Below are positions 5,657 to 6,380 of a DNA stretch of 6,380 nucleotides, in pieces. The DNA comes from a bacterium. GTDB taxonomy: Bacteria; SM23-31; JAUVVT01. The stretch lies in NCBI GenBank assembly GCA_030616165.1, contig JAUWXV010000215.1, positions 1-6,380 on the forward strand, written 5' to 3'. Positions within the stretch are counted from its first letter, which is position 1, and each line of letters starts with the position of its first letter. The position numbers were made by a program, and so were the translations under genes. The notes beneath the pieces are model-generated. The model was not told the DNA's origin and did not search any database. It was given only the letters and a program-made list of their open reading frames with translations.

Positions 5657-6034
5657 TCAGTTATTTAGATTATTTGTCTTACTTTTTTTATTATTCTTAA
5701 TAATATTAATTGCATCGTCCGGGGACAGACTTTTTAATGGGTCTTCATCTAAGTTATCATATTTTTCGAGAATCATTTTAATTGCCCTGAAGTCACCCTG
5801 CAGTGCCATTTTCAGAAGTGTCCGGAGGAGTTCGGGGATGTTTTCCTGCACTTCATTATCGGCATCTTTCTGCATGGTTTTGAAGAGTTTTTGATTTTTA
5901 AGCCACCTGTAATATGTAGCCCTGCTTATTTCAAGTTGATTTGTGATGTCTTTAATTTCCAGGTTAAAGATGTCTTTTTTGTTAATGAGTTCGATAAATT
6001 TTCGTTTTTTTGCGGATAATGTTTTGTAATTCAT
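5657..6034 (-). CDS. phBC6A51-type helix-turn-helix DNA-binding protein, copy B (125 aa)
   Basis: A paralogue of the protein at 2788-3174. The shared N-terminus runs through KKRKFI-LINKK (9-20). The helix-turn-helix spans about 26-46 with recognition helix ATYYRWLK, and the family segment MALQGDFRAIKMILE covers 76-90. The tails beyond residue 91 differ, and this one ends in lysines and asparagines. The recognition region differs at 35 (E for G), 38 (R for K) and 39 (A for S), which fits altered DNA specificity. ATG at 6034 aligns exactly with the start of copy A, but no Shine-Dalgarno site precedes it, only A/T-rich sequence, so translation may be weak. A strong promoter lies 60-90 bases upstream. 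A TTTGTCTCA array lies 16-104 bases beyond its stop. No phage genes are nearby; the role is unknown. Confidence 0.82.
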   Translation of the reverse strand: MNYKTLSAKKRKFIELINKKDIFNLEIKDITNQLEISRATYYRWLKNQKLFKTMQKDADNEVQENIPELLRTLLKMALQGDFRAIKMILEKYDNLDEDPLKSLSPDDAINIIKNNKKSKTNNLNN

Positions 6035-6095
6035 AATTTTGTTATATTTTATTATTATTATATTGAAAATAGTTAGTGAATATTATAACATATAT

Positions 6096-6124
6096 AATAT
6101 AATATATTTTTTGGGGGATGTCAA
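6096..6124 (-). promoter_or_regulatory. Strong sigma-70-type promoter upstream of the second helix-turn-helix gene
   Basis: On the minus strand, TTGACA (6124-6119) is followed by a 17-base spacer and TATATT (6101-6096). The leader to the ATG at 6034 would be about 55 bases. The same hexamers with the same spacing precede copy A at 2571-2599, though the spacers are unrelated. Confidence 0.6.
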
Positions 6125-6152
6125 GGAAAAAATAATTTGAAGATAGAGTTTT

Positions 6153-6195
6153 AACCACAAAGGACACAAAGAAGGCACAAAGGTCACAAAGAAAG
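6153..6195. repeat. CACAAAG repeat run
   Basis: Four CACAAAG copies start at 6156, 6165, 6176 and 6185, giving a 20-base period made of 9- and 11-base steps, preceded by AACC. This is the common ACCACAAAGGACACAAAGAAGG dispersed repeat type. The minus-strand open frame across it (6281-6042) is a translation of the repeat (LCDLCAFFVSFVV) and not a gene. Confidence 0.75.
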
Positions 6196-6269
6196 ATTAA
6201 ATTTCTGGAAAATTTGAGGAATGAGATAATTAAATAAAAAAGATTCCGAAACAATACTGAATCAAGTAG

Positions 6270-6340
6270 ATCCTGAAACAAGTTCAGGATGACAGGAGAG
6301 GGGGGCGTAATGACAGGAGTGGGATATCAGGATGACAGGT
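6270..6340. repeat. TCCTGAA/TTCAGGA hairpin followed by GATGACAGG copies
   Basis: ATCCTGAA (6270-6277) and TTCAGGAT (6283-6290) pair around ACAAG. The hairpin is followed by three copies of ATGACAGG at 6289, 6310 and 6332, separated by G-rich bases. On the minus strand the copies read CCTGTCAT, the same lead-in found before the ATTCCC repeats near 346. This is a dispersed repeat cluster. Positions 6196-6269 and 6341-6380 show nothing else. Confidence 0.65.
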
Positions 6341-6380
6341 TTGGGATTTTTATAGAAGAGATGACTATTATGAATTTGCC

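Noticed and set aside
6042-6281. Minus-strand open frame of 79 codons
   Set aside because: It is a translation of CACAAAG repeats and AT-rich sequence, a common false gene.

Overview
This is an AT-rich bacterial chromosome segment (roughly 30% G+C by eye) with short genes and wide gaps. Several genes have good Shine-Dalgarno sites (for example AGGAGG before the gene at 2788). The gaps hold many dispersed short repeats of the kinds common in environmental genomes: GTAGGGGCG...CGCCC hairpins, ATTCCCGC/GCGGGAAT, TTTCGAGCGAAGTCGAGAAAT, CACAAAG runs and TCCTGAA/TTCAGGA. These point to a repeat-rich uncultured lineage. An anammox-type planctomycete or a similar candidate phylum would fit, but nothing here is a firm taxonomic marker. 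No RNA gene, CRISPR array, transposase or integrase is visible.

Layout. Positions 1-1054 carry no supported gene. The first 380 bases are a nest of four or five hairpin repeats, one more repeat lies near 664, and a GC-richer island at 947-1024 has the architecture of an integron attC recombination site. Three small minus-strand genes follow: a very basic 106-aa protein (2107-1787), a stand-alone GIY-YIG domain protein (1649-1323), and a 59-aa single-span membrane protein (1234-1055) that ends 30 bases before the attC-like site. They may be cassette-type cargo.

Positions 2788-6034 form a mirror-like block of four genes. A phBC6A51-type helix-turn-helix protein (plus, 2788-3174) converges on a lipoprotein metallophosphoesterase (minus, 4366-3434). 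That gene diverges from a spermidine-synthase-fold protein (plus, 4714-5481), which in turn converges on a second helix-turn-helix protein (minus, 6034-5657). The two helix-turn-helix proteins are paralogues, with about 48 of their first 90 residues identical in a gap-free alignment.

The most interesting signal is in the two convergent gaps. Each holds an array of short repeats just past the 3' end of its helix-turn-helix gene, and the two arrays have different sequences: TGATAA/TTATCA palindromes after the first gene and TTTGTCTCA direct repeats after the second. Both helix-turn-helix genes also have a near-identical promoter (TTGACA, 17-base spacer, TATATT). My proposal, which is inference, is a small self-contained module: a DNA-binding protein plus its own downstream repeat array, present twice with diverged specificity. 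The right end (6147-6340) is another nest of dispersed repeats.
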